Assembly: GCA_019914995.1 (NCBI GenBank)
Contig: CM034129.1
Span: 62,001-126,000 of the forward strand
DNA length: 64,000 bases
Source of the DNA: Acanthochlamys bracteata
Taxonomy: Eukaryota; Streptophyta; Magnoliopsida; Pandanales; Velloziaceae
Direction: 5' to 3'
Positions 49,676 to 60,927 of this stretch are shown here, piece after piece (position 1 is the stretch's first letter; each line of letters opens with the position of its first letter). The position numbers and the translations under genes were made by a program. Below the pieces are notes generated by a model that was given only the letters and a program-made list of their open reading frames with translations, was not told where the DNA came from and did not search any database.

Positions 49676-51700
49676 TCAGGTCTTGGTGTTGATCACGTTG
49701 GAATTAACTTCATGCCAAATCGCTATCTCTGAATGTCCATCCTCAGTAGCACAAGCCCTGAACATGCCTGTGGTATTATACTGCATGGTCACTTCTCCAG
49801 TAGCAGAGACAGCAACCAGGCCGCAATTTCCTTTAGGAACTCTTTCGATAACATGCACAGCAGCTTCTTTAAGAGACAGGCCCTTGTACTCCATCAGGGC
49901 GGCAACGTCACGCGCCACTGTCTCTCGGATAATGAATTCACCTTTGCCTGTTGCTGAGACGGCACAATGAGAATTCGCATATGTTCCTGATCCGATGATA
50001 GGTGTATCTCCAATCCTGCCGACCATCTTGTTCACCAGGCCACCAGTGGAAGTTGCAGAAGCTAAATTACCATTTCCATCCACCGCAACACATCCAACAG
50101 TCCCAATTTGGCTGTCTCCTTCAAGACTTTTTTGCTCTTGAGGGGCAGGTTGACTGAAATCAATCTGCATATCCATCCATGTAAAAGACATAAATACAAT
50201 TACAGAGAGAGAGTCGCAAATATCTATGTAGTTCGTGCAAGACCGTTTGCATCTTCTTTTAAGTTTAACCAAGCATGTCAACTGTGTCTGCAAAGAAACA
50301 GACTCCAATACAGATCAACGGGAATATAAGTAGCCCCATAAGTGCGATCGGGAATTAATATCACAAAGCATAACCATCAAGATTGTGCAGCATAACAAAA
50401 GAGTGAGCAATTCTACAGGCTAGGGGCTAGACACAGCACAAGAACGCAATGTCAAGTGTCACTGTCAAGCATATTAAGTTGTCGCTTGTTTGCATGGGCC
50501 TAAAAAATTGTTTCATTGGCATTTTCCTAAGACAAATATTACATCGAAGCACCAAGGTAAGATCTATACCTGCACTCGATTAGCCTCTTTTGCTTGTTTT
50601 AACCTTTCAACATTTTCTGGAGTAATGAAATGGCTGGTATCAACAGTTTCAACATCCTGAAAACAGAACCACATCTCAAGATAGCAAGTGTTGCTGGATA
50701 ATTCAAGAAGGTAGTGCTAAGAAAAAAAAATGAACAGATTCAATCACTCTGCGACAAGAAAAAGCTTGACTTTCAAATATTACCTTTTATCTGTCACATT
50801 AACTATGTATCAGCATGGTTTTTTTAACCGAAATGAAGAAAACAAATAAGTAAAGCGGGCATGTAGATTGACTAACTTGCTCCCTTGCAAAGGCTTCAGC
50901 ACCATCAAATGCTAGGTATATATGCGGAGTTTTCTCCATTACAAGCCGTGCAAGAGATATTGCATTGACGACTGTAGTAAGACCTGAAACAGCTCCACAC
51001 CTTTTTGTATTACCATCCATAATGCATGCTTCCATTTCAACCGTGCCCTCAGTCGTCAGCACAGAGCCCTTACCAGCATTAAAGTCAGGGCAATTCTCCA
51101 GCTCACGTACCTGCGGTGATGCCTCTTTAGATGATTCAAATATGAACAGAGAAAAGTTTTAGCTAGAGATAGCAATGTTTGAATGAAAAATTACAACACA
51201 GATATAGACCTAAGGGCAAAGAAGTGAAGAACTTATTAACAAATCAAAGCTGATACGGATGATTTTATTTAAATTTTCTACTGTAATGCACAGTATATAC
51301 GAAAATACCTAATCACATTATACAGGACATTTTTTTTTTTTTTTGGACACTTAAAAAAAGAAACCAACAAGCAGGAAAAAAAGCTTTCTTTACGCCCAAA
51401 AATAACAAAGATGATTTTTTTTTCTTTTCTTTAAAGCTAATAAAGAGAGAGTTGCCAACTTTAACAAGAATCACAGTCTCTACACAAGACCTAGTAATTT
51501 TTCATGAAGAGAAAAAAGAAAAGAAAAGAAAACCTTACAACGAGCTCCACGACATCGAGCGGCGGTTTGTGAGATTTGAGAGCGGCGACACCGATCTCGA
51601 GGCACCGGCGCAGCGCCGCCTCCCTTGGCATCCTTCTCTCCGGCGGCAGAGTAACCACAATATCTCCGGCACCGCCGTGGAGAGCGATCGCCCAACCCAT
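49676..51700 (-). CDS. Isoaspartyl peptidase / L-asparaginase
   Basis: Ntn-hydrolase that cleaves isoaspartyl dipeptides and asparagine, in nitrogen remobilisation and repair-product turnover. The 323-aa model uses exons 51700-51539, 51110-50877, 50656-50570 and 50164-49676 (GT-AG, all phase 0). The ATG at 51700 gives [14 protein letters not shown], the standard start. Only TTG codons lie upstream in frame. The precursor self-cleaves at GTVGCVAVD, making Thr183 the N-terminal nucleophile of the beta subunit. Other family motifs are [47 protein letters not shown] and GTYAN. It corresponds to the Arabidopsis At5g08100 (K+-independent) type. Length is typical, with no damage. Confidence 0.93.
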
Positions 51701-53435
51701 CAAATTCAAAGGTTATAACCAAAAAGAAGAAAACGGAGAATTATAACTTCGCAATCGATTGAAATGAAAAATAAGCTGCTGCTACTCCTTCTCGATCGTT
51801 GTACTCGACACTTTCCAACTACTCCCTGCTAGAAACAAACAAAAACTTTTATTTAGAATTTGAAAAAAGAAGTGTATTTGTTGGTGATGGCCCAGATTCA
51901 GTTTGTCTATTTGGATTCCTTTTCGTAGGTGTAGAGTTCAATCAGGTGACATCAGACAATTAAGAATGGATTGGCTATCACGCTCGCAAGAGAATTTAAA
52001 GATCTACGTCCCCTGAATATCGTAGACATTAATGATCCTTCTAACTTTATTTCATTTCAAACAAAGAATACTTGCCAGGGAGTGCCAGCAACGACAATTA
52101 CCAAAATTAACCTCTTAAATGATAACCAAACTATACTTAATCAACAATAATTCTGTACGTCTTACCTTTTTGTGATACTATCCGTCTAGCAAACACCTCT
52201 GTTATCTACTACTAATTTTTATATTAAACTGTATATTGATGTATTTAATTTAATTGAATATAGATTGAGTCAACCAACGGGTCTATAATGCGTTTAAAAT
52301 TGTTTATAAAATAAAATTCTTTTGATAAAAAATATTTATTTTTTGTACTTTAAAAAAAATTAAAAATATATAATAAAAAAATTTTATTACTTAAAAGTTT
52401 TTTATATTATTTAAATTTTTAAATATTTATAAAATATATATTAAAATATATAAAATGAAAAAAAATTAAAAAACTGAACGTAATCCAAACGTGCTCTTGA
52501 TAAAACAAATATAATATTAGGATCAAGTGGACTTAGATGGGCTTTGGGCTTATGAAACCGCTAAAGCCCAATTGTATTTTCCTTTTCATTACTAATTATT
52601 TAATTAGCAATAACCAACTCCGGATTCGAGTTTGTTTGGGTGAACCATCTCACTCAACCCATTTTCAGTGGCGGGTTTTTTTGGGTTTAATTTCTATTTA
52701 TTTTTTCAGTTCTTCCACCACCGACTACGGACCAAAAATTTCTCGAAAGACTTCGAAACGCAACTTCTTCCCAGCTATCTTCCTAATTCGTTAGATAATT
52801 TTTGAATCAAGATCTTCATCTCGACAAGGTAAATTCTTTTCTATATTCCCTGTTTTTTGGGCCAAATTTTTTGATCGAGTTTGGTTTGATTTTCCATTTT
52901 ATCGAGCAGACGAGTTGATCTGGCTTCTGGGGTCTTTATTCGGAGTTAGGTCTCTTGGAATCATAACCTTCTGCTGTTTAGGTTTTGGGCTTCGATTAAT
53001 CGTCTGAATTAGAGATTTTCGTCTTATAATTGGGACAATTATTTAGGGTACTTGATTGTTTTTGGTTGAATTGTATGAAATTTGTTTTTTCTAAAAGAAG
53101 GTATAAGGCAATAATCAGGAGTGATGCTAGCTGATATTTTCTCCGCTGTTTTTGAATTAGGTAGTTGAAAATTGTTGTACTCTGTTATTGCTTTGTTAGG
53201 ATGGAATTATATTTTCCTATTTGACAGAGGCCATGCTTACTTTTGGGTAAGGAGTTTTAGATTGGTTTCAGCTTACTGTACTTTTTTTATATTTCTAGAT
53301 GTGAGCAATGAAAATAATCTGTGTTGATAGTCTATTACTGACAGGATTGGACTAGGAGGTCTATAGCAGACTGCAGAAGCTAATCTGGAGCAGTTCAAAG
53401 CCTACAAATACTTAACTGAGGCACTTTTTCCATAA
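51701..53435. other. Divergent spacer, asparaginase / J-protein
   Basis: Upstream regions of two divergent genes. A very AT-rich block at about 52280-52500 ends with a CCAAACGTGCTC motif reminiscent of MITE termini, but no matching opposite end is clear. A probable 5' UTR intron of the J-protein begins near 52830 and ends before 53436. No coding gene is supported. Confidence 0.45.
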
Positions 53436-56043
53436 ATGTCGAGGGGTCGATATAAACATCAAACTCAGCTTCCCAGGAGGAGTACTCTTGGAAGGTGCAA
53501 ACACTGGGGCAACAAAGATCCTGTTGTTGTTATAGACATCGAAAAAGATAAAACTGAGATTGTTGTTATTGATGATTCTGAGATTCCTTACCAATGGTCT
53601 AGACGCTCAAAAAAATCAAAAGGAAAGAGCGTCACTGATGGCGTCATTACCATTGATGATGAGGATGATGCTCAAGGTACCACCAGAAAAGCACATGGTG
53701 ATGGTGCTAGTAAGATGTTTAAAGCATCTTCCAGTTTTCCGGCCACTGATGAAATTGATAGTGATGTAGACCCAATTTTAGTTAGGAAGGGAAAACATTC
53801 TTCAAGGCAGCATGAGAAACTCTACAATTGTGACTCTAGAAACCATTTTGGCTTTAGTCCCAATTCTGATAGTAGCTCATACGAAAGTGATAATTCTGAA
53901 TCTGACATTTCTGAAAATGAGAGCTCTGGTTGTGAGATTATTGATGATTCTTCTGGACATATCCGTGAGCAGTGGGAAAGGGCTGCCTCAAAGAGAAGGA
54001 TGCAGTGGAAAGATCAAGAGAACCCAGAGGATGTGGCCAGTGCCACCGAATCAAGTGTTGATCCTGGATATCCTCAGCAATGTGCAAACCAAAGCAATCC
54101 CGGTTCTGTAAATTCTGTTGAAGAGATGACCAACAATTTCAATGATACACACGTTAGTTCCAGTCCAAGAGAATCGGTTGTTCAAAGGAATCCTTCCTCC
54201 AGATCCACTTCTTTTGCTAATAATGAAGACACTTCAACCTTGCCCAAGGAGAGCCGTTCTAGCAATATTCCTATTCATGAAGCTGATAGCGAAGAGGACG
54301 TCACATCTGTTTCAGAGCATTGGAGGCAGCCAACAAGTGGAGTTCCCTCTCCTCAAACGGAAGGTTTTAAATATGACCATCAAGCACCAGCTTATGATTC
54401 AGGGCACGGGGAGCAGCCAACAGATGCAGTCCCTGTAGGATCAGTTTGGGAGGATGAGAAGAAGCCAATGGATGGAGTTCACTCTTCTCATATGGAAACT
54501 GGTAACTATGGCCATGGAACACCATCTTCAGATTCATTTGTGCTAGATATGGATTTGACTTATGACATTCATGCAACAGATAAGGGGGCTGCCTTTCAAG
54601 ATGGTACAAATCAATTTCCAGAAACTTCTCCCTCTGCTTCAGCAGGGGAAAGGACAGGTCTTAAGGAAAATGATAGATCATATCCGGTACATGCATCTAC
54701 TTTTCAAGTCAATGATGCAGATATTTTCGCCAAAACTTCAGTCTCCACTGCCACAGCAAGCTCTAAGCAAAATGATAGACCATGTGGTGTAGCTGCATCA
54801 AAAGTAGGCTATCAACCTACGGATGTGAATGACAATTTTTGTCAGAATAAGGAACAGCACAATAGTAGCCAATCCCAGCATAACATTTGTGCGACAGTTG
54901 CTGATGCAAGTTCCAAAGGGAATGATTCTGTTTCTGAAGAATTATCTGCAAATGGCTGTCAGCGCCATCCTGAAAATAGAACAATCAAGAATGGAGAAGT
55001 AGCAGTACTCAATGCGCAGAATGATTTGATTTCTGGACGTGAAAAGCACAAGGATACAGATGAGTACAGACGTGCCATGGAAGAAGAATGGGCTTCTAGG
55101 CAAAGGGAGTTACAATTACAGGTAAATTGTTTTGAGCTTTGCCCACAGTGAAAGTGAGGCTGTTTAGAAAACATGAGAATTACTTAGTGGAAGGATTGTA
55201 ATACCGTTCTATCTGATTTCAGCTTCTCTGCTTCATTTTACGTACATGCAAAATGTTTTTTGTTATCACGCCTATCGAGTGTAATGCCCTCAATTTTTAA
55301 CGGAATATTGGATGTGGGTTAAAGTGGATGCCTGTTTATATGATAACATAATGTCTGACTTAGTACTGGTTGTAGGCTGAAGAAGCACGAAGGTTGAAAA
55401 AAAGGAAAAAGGCGGAGAGCTTGCGCCTGTTGGAGATGGAGAGAAGACAAAAACAACGCATTGAGGAAATTCGTGAAACACAGAAAAAGGTTTGTACTTT
55501 ATCTATCTGTTTGCTGTGTTTGTTTATAAATATTCTGCTTGTACCGTAGCTGTCTGTTTTTCAGCTTTTTTGGTCTTATACGATTTGCAGTTTTTGGAGT
55601 TGGTTTAACTTTACTATCTTACATATCGAACCATCACAGGATGAAGAAACCATTAATTTGAAGGAAAGGTTGCAGATTGAAGTGCGGAAGGAACTTGACC
55701 AGATTGAAGCAAAGTATAGAGACTTGGCTTCAGTACTCCGCGCATTAGGCATTAGTGTTGGGGGTGGAGTCTTTCCTTTGACCCACGAGGTTAGCTGGAT
55801 TTTCTATGATACCCGAATTTGACATGCTTTATGTGAATTGAAATGTCAGAGCATTTCCTAGTAATAATACCTGACTTTTCCTCTGCTTTGATGCTTTGCC
55901 AGATTAACAGTGCCTATAAGCAAGCATTGGTTAGATTTCACCCTGACAGAGCTCCTAGGACTGATATACGGCAGCAGGTTGAAGCAGAGGAGAAGTTTAA
56001 ACTGATTTCACGCTTGAAAGAGAAGCTACTTCCCTTAGCCTAG
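53436..56043 (+). CDS. J-domain (DnaJ-like) protein with acidic N-terminus
   Basis: Plant-specific large J-domain protein, 696 aa from exons 53436-55121, 55376-55489, 55640-55789 and 55903-56043 (all GT-AG, phase 0). The C-terminal segment INSAYKQALVRFHPDRA carries the HPD motif (residues 663-665) that stimulates HSP70 ATPase. The J-domain lies at the very C-terminus, preceded by a charged coiled coil (AEEARRLKKRKKAESLRLLE; ERLQIEVRKELDQIEAKYRD). The first exon encodes 562 largely disordered, Ser/Asp-rich residues with four hydrophobic-acidic motifs resembling SUMO-interaction motifs (VVVID, IVVIDD, VITIDD, CEIIDD). Auxilin-like J-proteins share the C-terminal J-domain layout, but no clathrin-binding motif is evident. 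Function is unknown; a nuclear location is inference. Confidence 0.87.
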
Positions 56044-57230
56044 CACGAATATCAACTTATGGCTTTTAACTTTATATTCTACTACTACTAGTAGTAGTCT
56101 CCAGCAACAGAAGCTTCTGGTGCAAGAGTTTTGTGATCGTGGGCCTTCAGCAGTAGACGTCATGCAATTGTTACAATTATTTCATGAAATCTGATTTTTG
56201 TACATGCTTATGTATGTTCTTCCTTAGTTGTAGATGTCACTGGAGTGTAATCCCTTACCTCCGAGTAATTAGGGAAGTTACAGCAAAATGCATTCAGGAA
56301 GGATTTCTCTCCGAGTAATTTTTCCAAGAAAAATCAAAAGCAACTGCTTCCTTAAATTTCTTTTCTTAAGTTGTTTCTATTGATTTGATGGTTGCTAATC
56401 TGTCTAGAACTCTAGATACTAAAGTTTATAAGGACGTTCTATTTGTCTATGCTTGTCTGCAGGGTTATCCTTACGTTATCTATGTAGTTGAAGATTTTGG
56501 AATTCAATTTCGTTACTTTCTAGATTACGTCTTGCAGTACCGGGGAAGAACTCTTACATGTCAGGAAGATGGTGTGAATTTGTTGAACTGGTGAAAGATC
56601 CATGCCTGGAAGATCTAAGAATTGACAGAACTCTGGGTTTCACAAATTCCCGGTTTGATAGTTCTGATCATGCATGTTTTGTAGCCAACACAATTCTACC
56701 CAGTCCAGCTGCAGAACTCAAAACCTTTGCAAGACTGGATCAAGCATCAGGTTCTTACATGAGCACTTGATATCGTCCTTCAAATGGTACTGCAACTAGT
56801 AAATAACCTCAAGAAAAGCAGTTTGGATTTCTGATGACACATCAGGTGACTTCCCTGGAGAGAGCTCCAAACCAACAAAGTTAAATTTTGGACAAGACCT
56901 TCAAACTAATAAAAGAATCCTAAAACATAACAGATACAAGAATTGCAGTCCAGGACCAATGCCAGTTATAATCTTACGAATTAAAATATAAAAGAAAATC
57001 GGTTGTAATTTCAAATTTGTCTCCTATCTATGTACGCCTTCTTCTTGCAAAATTTGGTGCAGGTACTTTATTGCACCAATGATTTGGAAATTCTATCAGA
57101 AAGTAATACCAGTGGCAATTGGTAACATGTAACAAAACCCCTTCTTTCAGACTCTATCACAGTACTTTTTTAAACCTTCGCACTGCAGGCGCCTCAAGAA
57201 TTTTGAAAACACTAGTTAAATGGCATTACT
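56044..57230. other. Convergent spacer, J-protein / GAUT
   Basis: Facing 3' UTRs. Two short ORFs here (about 56385-56770) resemble no family and carry no splice or start context. Confidence 0.45.
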
Positions 57231-59443
57231 TCAATATGAGTTGCATTCTTGAAGAAATGGATGTGTAATGTTGATGTATTGCCGCCATATATGTCTGTAC
57301 CTACTTATTCCCAACTTCAGCCACGGTTTCATACTTCCACTGAAGTGCACAGCCGCAGCGCTCTCTATTAATCTATCATCAATTTCCATGTCATACCCCA
57401 AACCTAGAACATGCCATCTCCTGTCAAGTGGCTCTACCAGCCCGTAAAATGTAAGCAGACCTGGAGGAAGAGTTCCTGTCTTCCATAACATCTGATTCAC
57501 ATTCTCTTCTTGCCAATAGTGGTATCGTGCAGTCAGGTTGGCCTTCTTCCATGCTATCAAGTCAAATACATTCATCCCGAATCCCCAACCACAGGCTTGT
57601 GGATCAAATTTTGAGCTGATTAGTGGATTGGAAAAGTTCAGATACTTGTAGAACCTATGAAACGAATCCAAGCAAGTCTCTACTGCACCAATTGCATTAC
57701 CATGCAAATCCAAAGAAAATAAAGGCGTCAAATCCTTTTGAACCACCACATCATCGTCTAAAAATACTACCCTCTCCAAATCTGGATGCAGCTCTGGTAT
57801 ATAGAAGCGCAAGTGATTAAGCAACATAGTATACTTTGAATTCCTAAACTTTGTTTCCCCATTTTGGTCCTGAGAAATGCCACCAAAATAGTATGCCTGC
57901 CTTTCTTCATCTAGCAACTGCTTCACCAATGGAGAGTAAGAGGCATTCAACCATGTGAACTCTTCAACATTTCTGACATGAACAGTGCAACCTCTGAGGT
58001 CATTCCGGAGGAACCAAGTTGTCATCGGCCAGTAATTAACTGCATCAGTGACCACATGAAATACAAGCTGCTGAGGATGATCAGCATTGGATACCGTTGA
58101 ATTTATTACAACTGATGTTGCAAGCACATTGTCTGAAATAATGCAAAAATGGTAGAGGTTGTTGTCCACTAGGCGTGGAGAGTTTTTCCGATCCTCTACA
58201 ATCTTTTCGAAGGATGGGTTTCTAAACCAATCTACTGTGAGCTTGAAATTCAAGCAATGGAGGTACTTAGGCATTGATTCAGCAGCCAATTTGCCAAAAG
58301 CTGAACTCTGCACTGTTGCTGAAATAGCACGCACTTCAAGAGCTTGAACATGGTTCTTCAGAGTAGTGATAGTCGTACTAATGTCATAATGCAGACTTTG
58401 GGCCTTGTATATCAGCTCTGATAGCTGACCAATTACAGATTGAGCTTCTTCAAGAGTGACAGGCTTTCCTCTGACTGCTGCTTGAGAGAGCAGCCTTTGG
58501 CCCTTTCTTATTTGCGAGCTGAACTCCCATGCAAGCTGGAGGTTACCGTGTTCTTTTGCTATCACTATGGACGCTTTGGCTAGTGTGATTTGGTCCACTA
58601 ACTGTCTGGCAGGAGATGTAGCACTTAGAAGTTCTTTTGTAAAATTCAAGCTTTCATGTTTTGCCTCTTCAATCTGTGTACTCATATCCTGAAAGGAGCA
58701 AATTCACAATACAATAAGTGACAATATGTCAGATTATAAATCAGCTCTTGAATAAGTACTAAAACAAATAGAGAAAAATCAACTATTTAAAAAAGTATAG
58801 TTTCAAATAAAGCAGTTCCATCATATTCCAAGAATTCCAACAGTATTCACAGTGCTTCAAAGTAGCAGAACAAAGTTCTCTCCAAGAAAATAACAATAGG
58901 TGCGGCAAGGATCCATATATTCACAATACACAAGAACTATCATCCATGCTTTTCGAGGTCTTCATGAGCAAAGAAGAGTAATAACATTAACTATCTATGT
59001 CGAAAGATTAGGTTAAAAAACATCATCAAGTGAGTGAGTGAATGTTTACAGGAACAACTACAATTCGTCAATTGAGTGTCAATGCTCAATAAATGATAAT
59101 GTTACAACGATGAGCAAATTAACATCATCAAAAGAAGCCATATTAAACAAAATTCTTAGTATTATCATCCAACAAAAGTTACTGAAAGAAGCAGTTAACC
59201 AATTTCTTTCCCTTTTTTTCCTAAATGAGGAGCATATACAACACCGATACATTCACAGAAAGATTCAACTAAAAAGAAACAAAGAGAGTTTGCCTGAATA
59301 TGAGGGTGGAGAGGGGCCTGGTATTGGTGATGACCGACGAAAAGCACTAGGCCTGCTATGAAGAAGAGAGCAAGCAGCGGCCAGATCCAGTCAGAAAGCC
59401 TCCGCCGGGCAGGGCGCCGAAAATCCGGAACCCTCCTCCGCAT
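57231..59443 (-). CDS. GAUT11: Pectin galacturonosyltransferase, GAUT11-like
   Basis: Golgi GT8 glycosyltransferase that extends homogalacturonan or related pectin. The 535-aa model uses exons 59443-59294 and 58688-57231 (phase 0). It is a type II membrane protein: basic start (MRRRVPDFRRPARRRLSDW), transmembrane anchor (about 20-37), a coiled stem, then the GT8 domain with NLYHFCIISDNVLATSVV, the DxD-type motif VVFLDDDVVVQKDLTPLF, GAVETC, WGFGMNVFDLIAWKK, LPPGLLTFYGL and the C-terminal MKPWLKLGISRYRHIW. Sequence is closer to GAUT11 than GAUT10. The exon 1 donor appears to be GC (CAG|GCAAAC); no GT in frame nearby fits the family. The ATG at 59443 is the first in frame. Confidence 0.9.
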
Positions 59444-59473
59444 AATTATTCTCTTTCTTCCAGGATCAATCAC

Positions 59474-59499
59474 CTAAATCTAAATCTAAATCTAAATCT
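59474..59499. repeat. (CTAAAT)4 tandem repeat in GAUT leader
   Basis: Four hexamers. On the gene's strand they read TTTAGA units, 30 bases upstream of the GAUT ATG. They resemble but do not match the plant telomere unit TTTAGGG. Confidence 0.85.
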
Positions 59500-60317
59500 G
59501 ATCTCACTTCCAATAATTATAACCAGAAAGATCAAATTTTCACCCCAGCTTCGGATACGGCCCAGATCAGAATCTTCCCGAATCAAACGCTGCTGAGGAA
59601 GAAGCCGGAAAATCAAAACCCAGATTTGGGGACTAACGTGATATTAATACAGATCAAGCAGCTACCAAGAATCGATTTTGAGCATCGCCCAGATCAGATC
59701 AAAGACTATCCGTCCAAGGAATACCTGAAAATTCAACTCTCCAATGGCTCGATATCATATCATAGGCAACAAAAAAAGACGGAAACTTTCTTTCTTCCTG
59801 ACTTCATGAAAATAAGATTGCTAAGAAATTGGCGGCAGTAATAAAATAAAGCATGAATGAAAGAAGAGATAAACAAACAAGAATGCAGCAGCAGGAAGAA
59901 TTCAAAGAACAATAGTGGTGAATTTATTCCACCGAAAAACAAGTTTTTTTTTTTTTCTCTCTTTTAATTGATTGGTACAAACTGAACTATTACTTTTATG
60001 ACTAATTATTAGTAACAGTAATAAATATGCACGGTGGAACAAAAGAAAATTCTATTCTTTTTATCACAAATTGTATCAGATTCTTAAAATTAATAGTTCT
60101 TCCATCCATCTTTGGACAAACAAAGGTTATAGGTCATTCTAACTGCATTATTATACCGTACTAAATACTGAACTATTAAATATTAAAATACTTATAAATA
60201 AATATAGCAAAAACAAAAAATATTAAAATAAATATAATTATATAAAAATTAATAAAATATGAAATAAAAATATACGAATAATTATAACGTCGATTTAGGA
60301 TAAATTAATAAAAAGAA

Positions 60318-60540
60318 AGATATATTTCGATCAAATCTAAAGATATTATAATGTATAAAGTGATGTGATTTTATTTAAATACTTTAAAAAAAGGTGAGAA
60401 ACTAAATCGAGAATAAATTATAGAAGTTAAAGATTAAATAGTTCAAATATATCTTGATTAGATTTAAAAATAATGCGATGCAAACAAATGATGTAATTTT
60501 ATTTGAAAACTTTAAGAGAAGAAAAAACTAAAATTAACTT
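60318..60540. repeat. Diverged tandem duplication, unit about 128 bp
   Basis: Two adjacent segments line up in order: ATATATTTCGATCAAATCTAA then GTGATGTGATTTTATTT.AA.ACTTTAA in the first, and ATATATCTTGATTAGATTTAA then ATGATGTAATTTTATTTGAA in the second. Both lie in AT-rich noncoding DNA. The similarity was judged by eye. Confidence 0.5.
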
Positions 60541-60927
60541 AATCATATGAGGATGAAAAAATTAAATCTGTCGCTAAATATGATTGATAATCCAACGGAA
60601 AGAAAAAGAAAAATTCATATAAATAACCGACTTATGCAAATGGATGAAAGTTTAATTTGTTGTTATTGTATGTTTGGGCAAACAATTGGAAAAACAAAAC
60701 CTTCACTTTGAAAAGGAAGTTTGAAGATTACAACTTCCAATGATAGCATATATAACTAAATAAATATTACACGTATGATTGATTACAACAGAAATTTCCA
60801 TGGTATGTAGCTAGAAACTAAAAGATTACCACTAAGTAGTTACAAGCCAGTGAGGTAGGAGGAAAAATAAAAATAATACAATATACATGTCTTAATTATC
60901 ATACTTGCTCCTGAAAGTGTAATGTTT

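Larger units (their letters stand above)
59444..60927. other. Spacer between GAUT leader and NOP14 3' end
   Basis: The first few hundred bases are probably GAUT 5' UTR and promoter. The rest (about 60000-60700) is AT-rich noncoding DNA with a diverged tandem duplication listed separately. Confidence 0.45.

Noticed and set aside
52280..52500. Possible MITE with a CCAAACGTGCTC terminus
   Set aside because: I could not find a matching inverted end, and low-complexity AT sequence makes chance matches likely.
56558..56770. 70-codon ORF downstream of the J-protein
   Set aside because: No family resemblance, no splice context, and it lies in the expected 3' UTR or spacer.
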